Positions 8,797 to 16,330 of a DNA stretch of 64,000 nucleotides are shown here, in pieces (position 1 is the first letter of the stretch; each line of letters opens with the position of its first letter). Source of the stretch: Jatrophihabitans telluris (lineage in GTDB: Bacteria; Actinomycetota; Actinomycetes; Mycobacteriales; Jatrophihabitantaceae); the NCBI RefSeq assembly GCF_023516435.1, contig NZ_CP097332.1, positions 682,001 to 746,000 of the forward strand. Direction: 5' to 3'. The notes under the pieces were generated by a model. It saw only the letters and a list, made by a program, of their open reading frames with translations, did no database searches and was not told the origin of the DNA. The position numbers and the translations under genes are program-made.

Positions 8797-9150
8797 TCAG
8801 CCGATCGCTTCGGGCACGGTGCCAGACGCGGCCGGGGTTGCCGGGTCGGCCAGCGGAAGTACCGCCGCGAGCCCGGACAGGTGCAGCAGGGTGACGATGC
8901 GCGGGTTGGCTCCGGTGAGGAACAGGGCGGCGCCGCGGGCCGCGACGAGGTTGCTGAGCTGAACGAGGCCGCCCAATCCGCTGGAATCGATGAAGCTGAC
9001 CGCGGTCAGATCCACCATGACGCGCCTGGGCGTTCGCTCACCGAACAGCCGATGTCCCAGTTCAACCGGGGCGTGGGCGGAAGCGATGTCAAGATCGCCC
9101 TGCAGAATAAGCCAACCGGTCTCGTCGTCGGCAGCACGCTCGGAGCTCAT
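8797..9150 (-). CDS. Second STAS-domain protein (anti-anti-sigma-like)
   Basis: About 117 residues from the ATG at 9150 (a GTG at 9171 would add seven). The STAS fold includes GWLILQGDLDIASA and the phospho-acceptor loop SFIDSSGLGGLV. It is convergent with the other STAS gene, so the two are not an operon and may answer different kinases. A hydrophobic segment TLLHLSGLAAVLPLA near the C-terminus is the normal final STAS helix, not a membrane anchor. Confidence 0.82.
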   Translation of the reverse strand: MSSERAADDETGWLILQGDLDIASAHAPVELGHRLFGERTPRRVMVDLTAVSFIDSSGLGGLVQLSNLVAARGAALFLTGANPRIVTLLHLSGLAAVLPLADPATPAASGTVPEAIG

Positions 9151-9346
9151 GCGGTCCTGTCCTGCGAACACGCGGCCAGCGATACGCCGTCGTGGAAGGG
9201 GGCGCTGTTGGCCTTCTGCACTGTATGTGAATCCGGGCGATCTCGCTCGCTCCAGCCAAGATCAAGTAGCGGACCTGTCGCGACCGCGATTCCAGGCCGC
9301 CGGGACGTGACGTTTGCTGCGGCGCGGACGGGAGATCAGCAGCGGG

Positions 9347-10360
9347 TCAGTTCCGCATCCCAGGCGAGGCGTCGTCGGCCGGTCCCTTCGAGGCGGGGTC
9401 GGCGGGGTCGGCGGGGTCGGACGAGGTTGCCGTGCTGGTATGCGTAGCGTCCTTGGCCGGCTTCGATTTCTTGGGCTTCACCGGTTTGCCCGGCTTCGTT
9501 TTGCCGTTGCCGTTGCCGTTGCCGTTGCTGTTGCTGTTGCCGTTGCTGTTGCTGTTTTCGGGGGTCGAGGACTCCGATTCGGACTGACTGATCGAAGGCG
9601 GAGCGCTCGCAGAAGGCCGCACGCTCGGCTGCGCCAGTAGCGCGGTGCAGTACGTGCTGACGTGGCCGGCCCCTCCGGCGGCCTGGATGAGCACTCGGAA
9701 CGCAGGGCTGTTGTCGGCCTTTCCGTGATCGTGGGGCCGCTTGAGCCAGGACCGGCACAGCCCGACGAGATCGGGATTGGGCCCGGTCGTCGATGGTGTG
9801 AGAGACGGCGATCCGGACGTCGACCGTGACGGCGACAGCGTTCGGGAGCCCTGGCCGGACAGCGGAGCCGACGAGGCTCCCGGCTCGGTCGAGCCTGATG
9901 AACCGGTCGAACCTGACCCGGTGACGCCGCTGGCAGACGTGGTTGCCGACGTCGTCAGCGCGCCAGCGGCCGGACCGCTGGACGTTGCGGTGCTGCGATG
10001 TCCGTGGCTCGGCCATGTGGGCTCATGCCCGGTGGCCAGGGCGACCCCACCGACGGCCGCCGTGGCGGCTGCTCCGGCGAACAGCAGCTTCGCGGCCAAC
10101 GCGTTGGTGGCCACGATCTTCACGACCCGCCGCCGGCGCCTGGTTGGACGAGGACCGGCCAGTTGCGCTCGCGCGAATTCCGCGATCGCGGCATCGAGGC
10201 CGGCCGACCGGCCGGCGGCTCCGGTCTCGGACTGAATCTGTGCTGCCGGCGCGGCGGCCGCGTCCAGCAGGTAACTCAACGGGCTGGGCGTAGCGGCGCG
10301 GTGATCGAGCAGTTCGTCGAGCTCGAGTCGGCTCGGGAACGGCTTGGAAGATCGCATCAC
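9347..10360 (-). CDS. Membrane-anchored Ser/Thr/Asn-rich protein paired with an ECF sigma factor (candidate anti-sigma)
   Basis: 337 residues. The cytoplasmic N-terminus (about 1-80, ending in a PTRRRRRVVK basic patch) precedes one transmembrane segment (about 87-110). Outside is a long Ser/Thr/Gly/Pro tail, a small conserved-looking module with two Cys (GLCRSWLKRP to YCTALL), then NSNGN/NGNG hexanucleotide-encoded repeats and a DPADPAD repeat. It starts 30 bases after the sigma-factor stop, preceded by GGAGG. Layout and position match anti-sigma/co-regulators of ECF sigma factors, but no classic zinc anti-sigma HxxxCxxC motif is visible, so the function is inferred from context only. Confidence 0.6.
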   Translation of the reverse strand: MMRSSKPFPSRLELDELLDHRAATPSPLSYLLDAAAAPAAQIQSETGAAGRSAGLDAAIAEFARAQLAGPRPTRRRRRVVKIVATNALAAKLLFAGAAATAAVGGVALATGHEPTWPSHGHRSTATSSGPAAGALTTSATTSASGVTGSGSTGSSGSTEPGASSAPLSGQGSRTLSPSRSTSGSPSLTPSTTGPNPDLVGLCRSWLKRPHDHGKADNSPAFRVLIQAAGGAGHVSTYCTALLAQPSVRPSASAPPSISQSESESSTPENSNSNGNSNSNGNGNGNGKTKPGKPVKPKKSKPAKDATHTSTATSSDPADPADPASKGPADDASPGMRN

Positions 10361-10390
10361 ATTCCTCCAGCGTGCACGCTGGCCGAGCCG

Positions 10391-11089
10391 TTACTCATTG
10401 CCGTGCGGGGGTGACGTATCAGACGTTCCGGCTCTACGGTCGCGGTCGCGAATCCCTGGGTCGGTGCCGGCAGCGACCTGGGGTGAGCTGTCCGGATGCA
10501 ACCTCTCGGCCAGCGTGCGCAGCCCGCGGTGCGCGGCGACCCTGACCGCGCCCGCGCGCTTGCCGAGGACGTCGCCCGCGGTCGCGGCGTCCAGGCCGAC
10601 GACCGTGCGGAGCAGCACCGCCTCAGCCTGGTCGTGGGGGAGAGACACGATGAGCGCGAGTGCCGATCGCGTCGACTGGTTCTCCGCGGCCAGCAAAGCG
10701 GTGTCGGAATCGGCCGGTCGCTCCAGTAGGAAGGCGAGGTCGGCGGGCTCCACGGGGCGCCGGGCCCGGTAGCGGGCGTGGTCGAGCGCACGGTTGCGGA
10801 CGATCCGCGCGGCCCACCCGCGAAAGGCGTCGGCCGAGCCGGAGAAAGTCGCCAAGTCGCGGGCAATCTGCAGCCACGCCTCGGCGGTGATGTCCTCGGC
10901 GTCCTGGCCGGCCAACCCCACGGCGTAGCGCAGCAACTTGGGCTGCAGCTCGCGGTACAGCTCGGCAAAGGCGTCGTGGTCGCCGCTCTGGGCAGCCGCC
11001 AGCGACGTTTCGGTCGCGTCCGGCGCCTCGGTCATCGCTGCGTCACGAGCATGATGATCCGCTGTTGAAGCGGTCTCGTCTGTGAGCAC
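10391..11089 (-). CDS. ECF-type RNA polymerase sigma factor
   Basis: A sigma-70-family factor with region 2 (about 45-115: DAFAELYRELQPKLLRYAV, QDAEDITAEAWLQI, RGWAARIVRNRALDHAR) and region 4 (about 140-200: LPHDQAEAVLLRTVVGLDA, RVAAHRGLRTLAERL). The start is uncertain: GTG at 11089 has a GAGGG site, GTG at 11119 and ATG at 11035 are alternatives in the same frame, and the conserved part begins near residue 30. The next gene downstream encodes a single-pass membrane protein that could be its anti-sigma partner. The regulon is unknown. Confidence 0.85.
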   Translation of the reverse strand: MLTDETASTADHHARDAAMTEAPDATETSLAAAQSGDHDAFAELYRELQPKLLRYAVGLAGQDAEDITAEAWLQIARDLATFSGSADAFRGWAARIVRNRALDHARYRARRPVEPADLAFLLERPADSDTALLAAENQSTRSALALIVSLPHDQAEAVLLRTVVGLDAATAGDVLGKRAGAVRVAAHRGLRTLAERLHPDSSPQVAAGTDPGIRDRDRRAGTSDTSPPHGNE

Positions 11090-11185
11090 TCGCCCTCGCT
11101 GTTCGCCGCCTGCCGACACTGCTGCCCGAGCGTCAGCGTCGGCCGCGCCCCTCGCGTGACGGTCACGGCCGCTCCGGCGCCCAGC

Positions 11186-12826
11186 CTAGCGGGAGGACAA
11201 CGCGACCCGGTCGACGAGCTCAAGGGCAGTCTCCTGCTCGTCGGCGCTGGTCGTCTTGGCCAGTTCCACCGTGGCCAGCCGGCCCGAGATGATCAGGGTC
11301 ATCAGTTCATTGCCGAAGTAGGGGCCGGCTTCGCGCTTCCAGGACATCGGCGGACGCGGTACCCGTGTCACGGCGTCGAGCAGGAAACGGGTTCCGCGTT
11401 CGGCCGCCCGGCTCCAGGCAACGCGGAAGGTCGCCTTCATCGGGGTCGGTACGAAGTTGTGCAGCGGCGAACAGGTGAGCTGGTAGATCTCCGTGTCCGT
11501 CACCTCCTCGAATTGCGCGCGAGCGACGTAGGCGTGGTGGACATCGCCGGACAGGACACAGACCGTCGCGGGCGCGTGGCCGTGGACGCCGGTGGCGACG
11601 TCGCGGATGAGCCCGGACAGCTCACGGAAGGAGCGCTGGAACGCCGCCCAGTGTTCGAGGTCGGCCGCACGCCGTAACCGCTCGGCCCACCGGGCCAGGC
11701 GAGGGCCGCGCGCCCCGGCGGCCAGGCTCTCGTCCCACGCCTCCAGGTCGTGCAGCGCGCGGGCGAGCAGCCACGGCAAGGACGTTCCGATCAGCAGGTG
11801 GTCGTAGTCGCCTCGGGCCTGTTCGGCGATCCAGGCGTACTCGGCATCGCTGACCATGCTGCGGCCGCCCTCGTCTTCGTCGAGGATGCGTCCGCACCGG
11901 GAATCGATCATGACCAGCCGGACGGCACCGAAATCGCGGCGGTAGGACCAGCGAGTTCCCTTCGCCCCATCGGCTTCGGCGTCGGCGTGCTCGGCAAAGG
12001 CACGCAACAGGTGTTCGCCGTCGGCCCCGCCGGTCCGGATCTGCTGGTAGAGCTCGTTGGCGGCGAGGTCAGCCGGGGCGAGATTGCCCAGGTGCTGGTA
12101 GACCCAGTAGGACGACAAGCCGCCGATGATCCGCTCGCGCCACCAATCAGTGCGCTGAATGTCCTGGCGCCACAGGCGCGAGGTGTTCCAGTCGTCGCGG
12201 ATGTCGTGATCGTCGAAGATCATCGAGCTGGGCACGACCGACATCAGCCAGCGCACATCGGGATCGGTCCAGGACTCGTCGTAGAGCCAGGTGTATTCCT
12301 CGAAGTCGGCGACCTGCTCCTTGGCGCCGGTGGTGATGTCGCGGCGACGCCGGATCCGGGCCTGGGTCTGCGGCGTGGTCTCGTCGGCATAGACCTGGTC
12401 GCCGAGCATCAACAGCGCGTGCGGCCAGCGCTCCTCGGACTCGGCGGCCAGCTGGCGGCCCAGCACCATCAGGGCGTCGGCCTCGAAATGCGGATCGTCG
12501 GCGACCGAGGCCGACCGGGCGTAACGGCAGGATCCGAAGGCGATGCGCAACGATCCGGCGCCACCGAGGGTCCGCACGCGCGGCGTGGGCCGATGGTCAG
12601 CGGGCGCCGGCCACACCGGCGTCCCGTCCAGGCTGACCGTGTAGGCAACGGAGGTCCCGGCCGCGAGCCCGGTGACGATGACCAGCGCGTAGTGATGGCC
12701 GGCCACTGTCCAGGTGTGCTCGCTGGCGCCGAGGATCTCGACGGTGCACGGCTCGTCGGTCTCGACCCAGATCGTCGCGTCGTGCTCGCCGACGTGACGC
12801 AGAACCGGGCCGAGGACGAGCTTCAC
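11186..12826 (-). CDS. PhoD-like metallophosphatase/phosphodiesterase
   Basis: 546 residues from a GTG whose last bases overlap the stop of the upstream small membrane gene (GTGA). An N-terminal Ig-like domain (about 1-95) precedes the PhoD-type catalytic domain: metal ligands are visible in LMLGDQVYADE (about 137), FDDHDIRDDWN (about 201) and SGDVHHAYVAR (about 423). No signal peptide is present, unlike secreted PhoD of Bacillus, so this is a cytoplasmic or atypically exported member. The substrate (phosphomonoester or phosphodiester) is not known. Confidence 0.85.
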   Translation of the reverse strand: MKLVLGPVLRHVGEHDATIWVETDEPCTVEILGASEHTWTVAGHHYALVIVTGLAAGTSVAYTVSLDGTPVWPAPADHRPTPRVRTLGGAGSLRIAFGSCRYARSASVADDPHFEADALMVLGRQLAAESEERWPHALLMLGDQVYADETTPQTQARIRRRRDITTGAKEQVADFEEYTWLYDESWTDPDVRWLMSVVPSSMIFDDHDIRDDWNTSRLWRQDIQRTDWWRERIIGGLSSYWVYQHLGNLAPADLAANELYQQIRTGGADGEHLLRAFAEHADAEADGAKGTRWSYRRDFGAVRLVMIDSRCGRILDEDEGGRSMVSDAEYAWIAEQARGDYDHLLIGTSLPWLLARALHDLEAWDESLAAGARGPRLARWAERLRRAADLEHWAAFQRSFRELSGLIRDVATGVHGHAPATVCVLSGDVHHAYVARAQFEEVTDTEIYQLTCSPLHNFVPTPMKATFRVAWSRAAERGTRFLLDAVTRVPRPPMSWKREAGPYFGNELMTLIISGRLATVELAKTTSADEQETALELVDRVALSSR

Positions 12827-13062
12827 AGACGAGGGTCGGTCGGATCGTTCGGCTCGATGTAAGTGGTGCGACCGGGCCGACTGATGATGTCCGTGCGCCG
12901 CCGGGACATGGTGATGGCGATGCCCAGGATCAGTCCGACCGCTCCGATCACCATGAGGATGACGCCGATCATGCCGAGGTCGATGTTCTTGACGTTGTCG
13001 GTGATGGCGAACTTCAGCACGGCGCCGATCGCGATCAGCAGCAAGCTTGCACCGATGGTCAT
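12823..13062 (-). CDS. Small two-helix membrane protein, DUF6458-like
   Basis: 79 residues with two tightly spaced hydrophobic helices (about 4-20 and 30-50) and a basic, polar cytoplasmic tail (SRRRTDIISRPGRTTYIEP). The pattern GASLLLIAIGAVLKFAI plus MIGVILMVIGAVGLI matches the actinobacterial DUF6458 family as I know it. It has a GGAGTG ribosome-binding site and is translationally coupled to the PhoD-like gene. Function unknown; the coupling suggests it may place or regulate the phosphatase at the membrane (inference). Confidence 0.75.
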   Translation of the reverse strand: MTIGASLLLIAIGAVLKFAITDNVKNIDLGMIGVILMVIGAVGLILGIAITMSRRRTDIISRPGRTTYIEPNDPTDPRL

Positions 13063-13350
13063 GGGGATTCACTCCGGGGAACTGGGTGGCCGTGGTTGGG
13101 CTCGCGAGGATCCTACTCATGCCCCGATGAAATGACACCGCGCGAATCCCGCTGTTCGGCCCCGTGGTGGCGCTACCCTGAGGCAGCCGCGCGAGCAGCT
13201 GTAACACGCTGAACGTCGGCGACGCTGAAACCTACGAGGCGCAGTCGCTGACGATTGGCGTCCCGGAACAGAGCGTGGACCCTGCGGTCAACTAAACCCG
13301 CGGTCCACGAAGCGGCGGGTCCTGTGCGAGCCCCCGTGAAAGCGAACGTC

Positions 13351-14238
13351 ATGACCGCACGTGTCGAGACCTGGACCGGAGTTCAGGTCGCGCTGCCAGA
13401 CCTTTTCGCAGTGGACGAGCCATCGGCGGCCGACACTGCCGATGCCGACTATTCATCTCCCCGCCCGGAGATGGACACCATCATCGCCAATCGGTACCGC
13501 CTGATCCGCCCGATGTCCGGCACGTCGACCGGTTTCCTCGCTCATGATCTGACCCTCGGGCGCCAGGTGCAGGTGGCCATCGCGTCCGACCCGGCCGACC
13601 CCGACGCTTTCGACGGTCACGCCACCAGTGCCGCCTCGCCGAACGACTGGATCCTGCAGAGCCCGGATCGGGTCGGCGCACTGGCCGAACTCAACCACCC
13701 CAGCCTGCCCAAGCCGTTGGACGCCGGCCTGCTCCAGGACGGCCGGACCTTCGTGGTCACCGCCTACGGGTCGGGGCATGCACTCGTCGATGTCTTCACC
13801 GCGACCTCGGTCGCCCCGTCGGCCGCGTTCTTGTCGACAGTGACCAGCGTGCTCAGCGGCCTGCTGGCCTACCTGCACGAGCGCGGTTACGGCCATCGAG
13901 GCCTGACCGCGGAATCGGTTCGGATCTCCACTCTGGTGAGCTCCGGGACCGATATTCGCGTCGAGGTCGGACTGTTGGGTCTGTATCGAACGGGGGAGTC
14001 GGGTGCCCACGGCAGCCGTCTGGCCCAACAGTCCGCCGCCGACGACGTTGCAGCGCTCGGGCAGGTGCTGCTGGCCACCTTCGCGGGGGCCGACCGTAGA
14101 GCTCGGCATCGAAAGGGGTCAGGCGCCGGCACCTCATGGCCGGTGGCCTGGCGCGGCGCCCTCCTTGAGATGACCGCTTCCGACGCCGCGGCTCGTCCGA
14201 CAGCCGCGGATGTGCAGCGGATGTTCCGGCTGCGCTGA
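13351..14238 (+). CDS. Protein kinase-like protein lacking catalytic residues (pseudokinase)
   Basis: A 295-residue Ser/Thr-kinase-fold protein with no membrane segment. The N-lobe begins at RYRLIRPMSGTSTGFLAHD (about 49-66) and the C-lobe runs to a typical ARPTAADVQRMF end. Key residues are gone: the glycine-rich loop is MSGTSTGF, the ATP-anchoring Lys of VAIK is Ala (VAIA, 76-79), the HRD loop reads HRG (182-184) with the Lys and Asn also replaced, and DFG is replaced by GLLG. It is therefore probably a binding or scaffolding pseudokinase. The start at 13351 is preferred; the frame is open to 13255. The roughly 290-base region upstream has a hairpin (GTGGACC 13275-13281 with GGTCCAC 13302-13308) and no gene. 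Confidence 0.75.
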   Translation: MTARVETWTGVQVALPDLFAVDEPSAADTADADYSSPRPEMDTIIANRYRLIRPMSGTSTGFLAHDLTLGRQVQVAIASDPADPDAFDGHATSAASPNDWILQSPDRVGALAELNHPSLPKPLDAGLLQDGRTFVVTAYGSGHALVDVFTATSVAPSAAFLSTVTSVLSGLLAYLHERGYGHRGLTAESVRISTLVSSGTDIRVEVGLLGLYRTGESGAHGSRLAQQSAADDVAALGQVLLATFAGADRRARHRKGSGAGTSWPVAWRGALLEMTASDAAARPTAADVQRMFRLR

Positions 14239-14248
14239 TCGTTTCAAT

Positions 14249-14284
14249 GTTGTACCCGTTGTACCCGTCGTACCCGTTGTACCC
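14249..14284 (+). repeat. Four tandem 9-base repeats (GTTGTACCC)
   Basis: Four contiguous copies of GTTGTACCC, one with a single change (GTCGTACCC), fill the space between the pseudokinase stop and the ribosome-binding site of the next small gene. Copy number could alter spacing in the leader without affecting a reading frame. Confidence 0.85.
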
Positions 14285-14302
14285 ATCTGAAAAGGAGAAA
14301 CT

Positions 14303-14458
14303 GTGATCGTTCTCGGCATCATCCTGCTGATCATCGGCTTCGTAGCCAAGATCGCCATCCTGTGGACGATCGGGATCATCTTGATCCTGGTCGGAGCCGT
14401 GCTCTTCCTGCTCGGCGCCGCTGGTCGCGAGGTCGGTGGCCGTCGCCACTGGTACTGA
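14303..14458 (+). CDS. Tiny membrane protein, DUF6131-like
   Basis: 51 residues, starting at GTG with AAAGGAG just upstream. Two hydrophobic helices joined by a short turn (IVLGIILLIIGFVAKIAIL and WTIGIILILVGAVLFLLG) end in the short tail GREVGGRRHWY. This is the hallmark arrangement of the actinobacterial DUF6131 family. It follows the pseudokinase on the same strand. Function unknown; stress-related membrane roles are plausible but unproven. Confidence 0.8.
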   Translation: MIVLGIILLIIGFVAKIAILWTIGIILILVGAVLFLLGAAGREVGGRRHWY

Positions 14459-14530
14459 TCGGGGATCTGGTGCGCACCGGGCCCTGACCGGGCCCGCTGC
14501 GTTCCCAGCTGAGTAGCAGTTCCTTGAGCA

Positions 14531-14558
14531 GCCGGGCCAACTGACGTTGGCCCGGCTG
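14531..14558. terminator. Bidirectional hairpin between convergent genes
   Basis: A perfect 12-base-pair stem (14531-14542 with 14547-14558) around a TGAC loop lies between the DUF6131 gene and the convergent TetR gene. A weaker CGGGCCC/GGGCCCG hairpin lies just before it (about 14478-14495). Confidence 0.7.
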
Positions 14559-14580
14559 ACTCGTTCCGGCGAGCAGTCCG

Positions 14581-14616
14581 GCCCGCTCGGCCCGCTCGGC
14601 CCGTTCGGCCCGTTCG
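14581..14616. repeat. Four tandem 9-base repeats (GGCCCGYTC)
   Basis: Two copies of GGCCCGCTC followed by two of GGCCCGTTC, in the noncoding space downstream of the TetR gene. This is the second 9-base array within 400 bases. Confidence 0.85.
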
Positions 14617-14667
14617 GCAGATCGAAGTCGGCCCGAACCACGTGGGACTGCCAGTCCGGCGGGCCGG

Positions 14668-15357
14668 TCAGTGAGGAGCCGAGGAGCCGTCGAGGGTTTG
14701 CCGTAGCCGGGGCAGGACCTCGTCGAGATCCTCGCTCGTGCGTATGACGATCAACGCCTGAGCGGCCTTGCTCGGCTCCAGGGGGGCTGCCACCTCGAAG
14801 CGCCACAGCGCCGCCAGCCCCGCGGTGGCCTGGTCGTACTCGGTCAGTGGCTGCTCGCTCTGCCGGCGCAGCCACCGCCGCAGCACATGGTTGTGGACGG
14901 TGACGACGGCACCGGAAAGCAGATCGGCGCGCAGCGAGTCCTCAGCCGAGCGTGAGCCGTGCTCGTCCAGGTAGTGGCGGAACAGTCGCTGGTACCGGGA
15001 GACACTGGCGATCTCACGGTTGCGCAAGGCTGTGACCGAGCTGGTCAGGCTGAATCGCAGCCGCGCCCGGTCGCCTTCGTCGAGGTAGTGCAGCAGGATC
15101 GTGCGGGCGCCGCGGAACAGGGTCGGGACCACCTCGGCCTCGGTCACGGCCTGGGCCAGCAGGGACTCGACCTGCTCGACGATGCGGTCATGATCGGGGA
15201 AAATCACGTCCTCCTTGGAGGCGAAGGTGCGGAAGAAGGTCCTGCGCCCGACGCCGGCCCGCTCGGCGATGTCCTCCACGGTGGTCGCCTCGAAGCCCTG
15301 CTCCTCGAACAACGCGAAGGCCGCATCGGTCAGTCGCGTTCGCGTGTCGGCTGCCAT
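14668..15357 (-). CDS. TetR-family transcriptional regulator
   Basis: A 229-residue TetR regulator. The helix-turn-helix (about 20-55: TVEDIAERAGVGRRTFFRTFASKEDVIF) is intact, followed by an all-helical ligand domain. The ATG at 15357 has a strong GAGAGGGG site, which makes it preferable to the in-frame start at 15375. It is divergent from a Crp/Fnr-type gene. Two TGGCA-type dyads in the spacer are likely its operators, so it probably represses itself and possibly the Crp-like gene. Ligand unknown. Confidence 0.88.
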   Translation of the reverse strand: MAADTRTRLTDAAFALFEEQGFEATTVEDIAERAGVGRRTFFRTFASKEDVIFPDHDRIVEQVESLLAQAVTEAEVVPTLFRGARTILLHYLDEGDRARLRFSLTSSVTALRNREIASVSRYQRLFRHYLDEHGSRSAEDSLRADLLSGAVVTVHNHVLRRWLRRQSEQPLTEYDQATAGLAALWRFEVAAPLEPSKAAQALIVIRTSEDLDEVLPRLRQTLDGSSAPH

Positions 15358-15388
15358 TGCGCCCCTCTCGTGCACGGATGTACTCTCG

Positions 15389-15423
15389 TGGCACTCAGTA
15401 TCATTTCATGGCATCAAGTGCCA
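15389..15423. promoter_or_regulatory. Paired TetR-type operator dyads
   Basis: TGGCA-N5-TGCCA is perfect at 15409-15423. A related copy, TGGCA-N5-TATCA, lies at 15389-15403, with centres 20 bases apart, that is, on the same face of the helix. The pair sits in the 100-base spacer between the divergent TetR and Crp/Fnr genes, where a TetR autorepressor would bind. Confidence 0.6.
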
Positions 15424-15458
15424 GGACAAGGGCGCCACGGACTCAGGGGGTCACGATA

Positions 15459-16259
15459 ATGACGACAGCGGTTGTTCAACCCACCCAGGCAGCTCTGTCG
15501 GCCCTCGGCCCCGGCACGGCCCGCCGGCACCTGGTGAGCATCGCGCCCACAGCGACCACAGCGACCACAGCGGCGACCGCGAACGTGGCTCGGATCGGCG
15601 GCGTCGCGCTCGAGGAATACGCCGCACTGGCGGCGACTGATCTGTTGCGTGGCCTTGACGAGAGCTGCATCCAAGCGGTCGTCGCGCAGGCTCGGTTCGC
15701 CCGCCACGCCGCAAAGGACGTCCTGCCCGACGCGGCCGGGTCGACCATCGTCGTGCTGAGCGGCACCCTCCGCGCGGAGCTGTTCGCCCGGACCGCCGAC
15801 CAGAGCCTGACCTGGGTCGCCGGGCCCGGCCAACTGCTCGACGCCGGCGTGGACGAGACCGTCCAGGCGGTCACCGACTGCTGGACCGTCCGACTGGACA
15901 CCAAGCGGCTGCGCGCGCTGGCCGAGCAGTTTCCGCCGTTGGCCCTGCGCCTTCTCGACATCACCGAGGCGGCCAAGACGCACGCTCGCGAAGCGCTCAC
16001 CGATCTCGTCTTCCTCGACGCAGCCGCCCGCCTGGCCAAGCTGATGCTGCGCCTGGAACGGCAGTACGGCCAGCCCGTTGGCCAGGATCTGTTCGTCCAG
16101 CACAACCTGACCCAGTCGGACCTGGCCGCCATCCTCGGTTCCAGCCGCGAGACGATCAACAAGGCTCTGCGTGAGTTCACCAAGCGCGGCTGGGCCCGGA
16201 TCTCGGTGGGCAGCTTCGTCATCCAGAACCGCGAACGGCTGATCCAGCGCTCTCGCTGA
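15459..16259 (+). CDS. Crp/Fnr-family transcriptional regulator
   Basis: 266 residues from the ATG at 15459. A variable N-terminus contains an ATTATTA tripeptide repeat from 9-base DNA repeats. Next come a cyclic-nucleotide-binding-like beta-barrel (about 45-140, VVLSGTLRAELFA) and a winged helix (about 190-255, with NLTQSDLAAILGSSRETINKAL, quoted here as LGSSRETINKAL for recognition). The barrel lacks the classic cAMP-binding RxAT segment and there are no FNR-type Cys clusters, so the effector is unknown. It is divergent from TetR with shared operators. Confidence 0.85.
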   Translation: MTTAVVQPTQAALSALGPGTARRHLVSIAPTATTATTAATANVARIGGVALEEYAALAATDLLRGLDESCIQAVVAQARFARHAAKDVLPDAAGSTIVVLSGTLRAELFARTADQSLTWVAGPGQLLDAGVDETVQAVTDCWTVRLDTKRLRALAEQFPPLALRLLDITEAAKTHAREALTDLVFLDAAARLAKLMLRLERQYGQPVGQDLFVQHNLTQSDLAAILGSSRETINKALREFTKRGWARISVGSFVIQNRERLIQRSR

Positions 16260-16330
16260 GGCCCGGGGCACGCGAATAGAGTGGGCATTCGGCCCGCGGT
16301 GGTCGGGACTGTCGGACTTCGGGAGGCCGG

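Noticed and set aside
12827-13207. N-terminal extension of the PhoD-like frame
   Set aside because: His/Arg-rich translation without homology. It covers the DUF6458 gene, whose stop overlaps the chosen GTG.
13063-13350. Possible riboswitch or structured RNA before the pseudokinase
   Set aside because: Only one modest hairpin (13275-13308) is visible, and no known riboswitch core could be matched.
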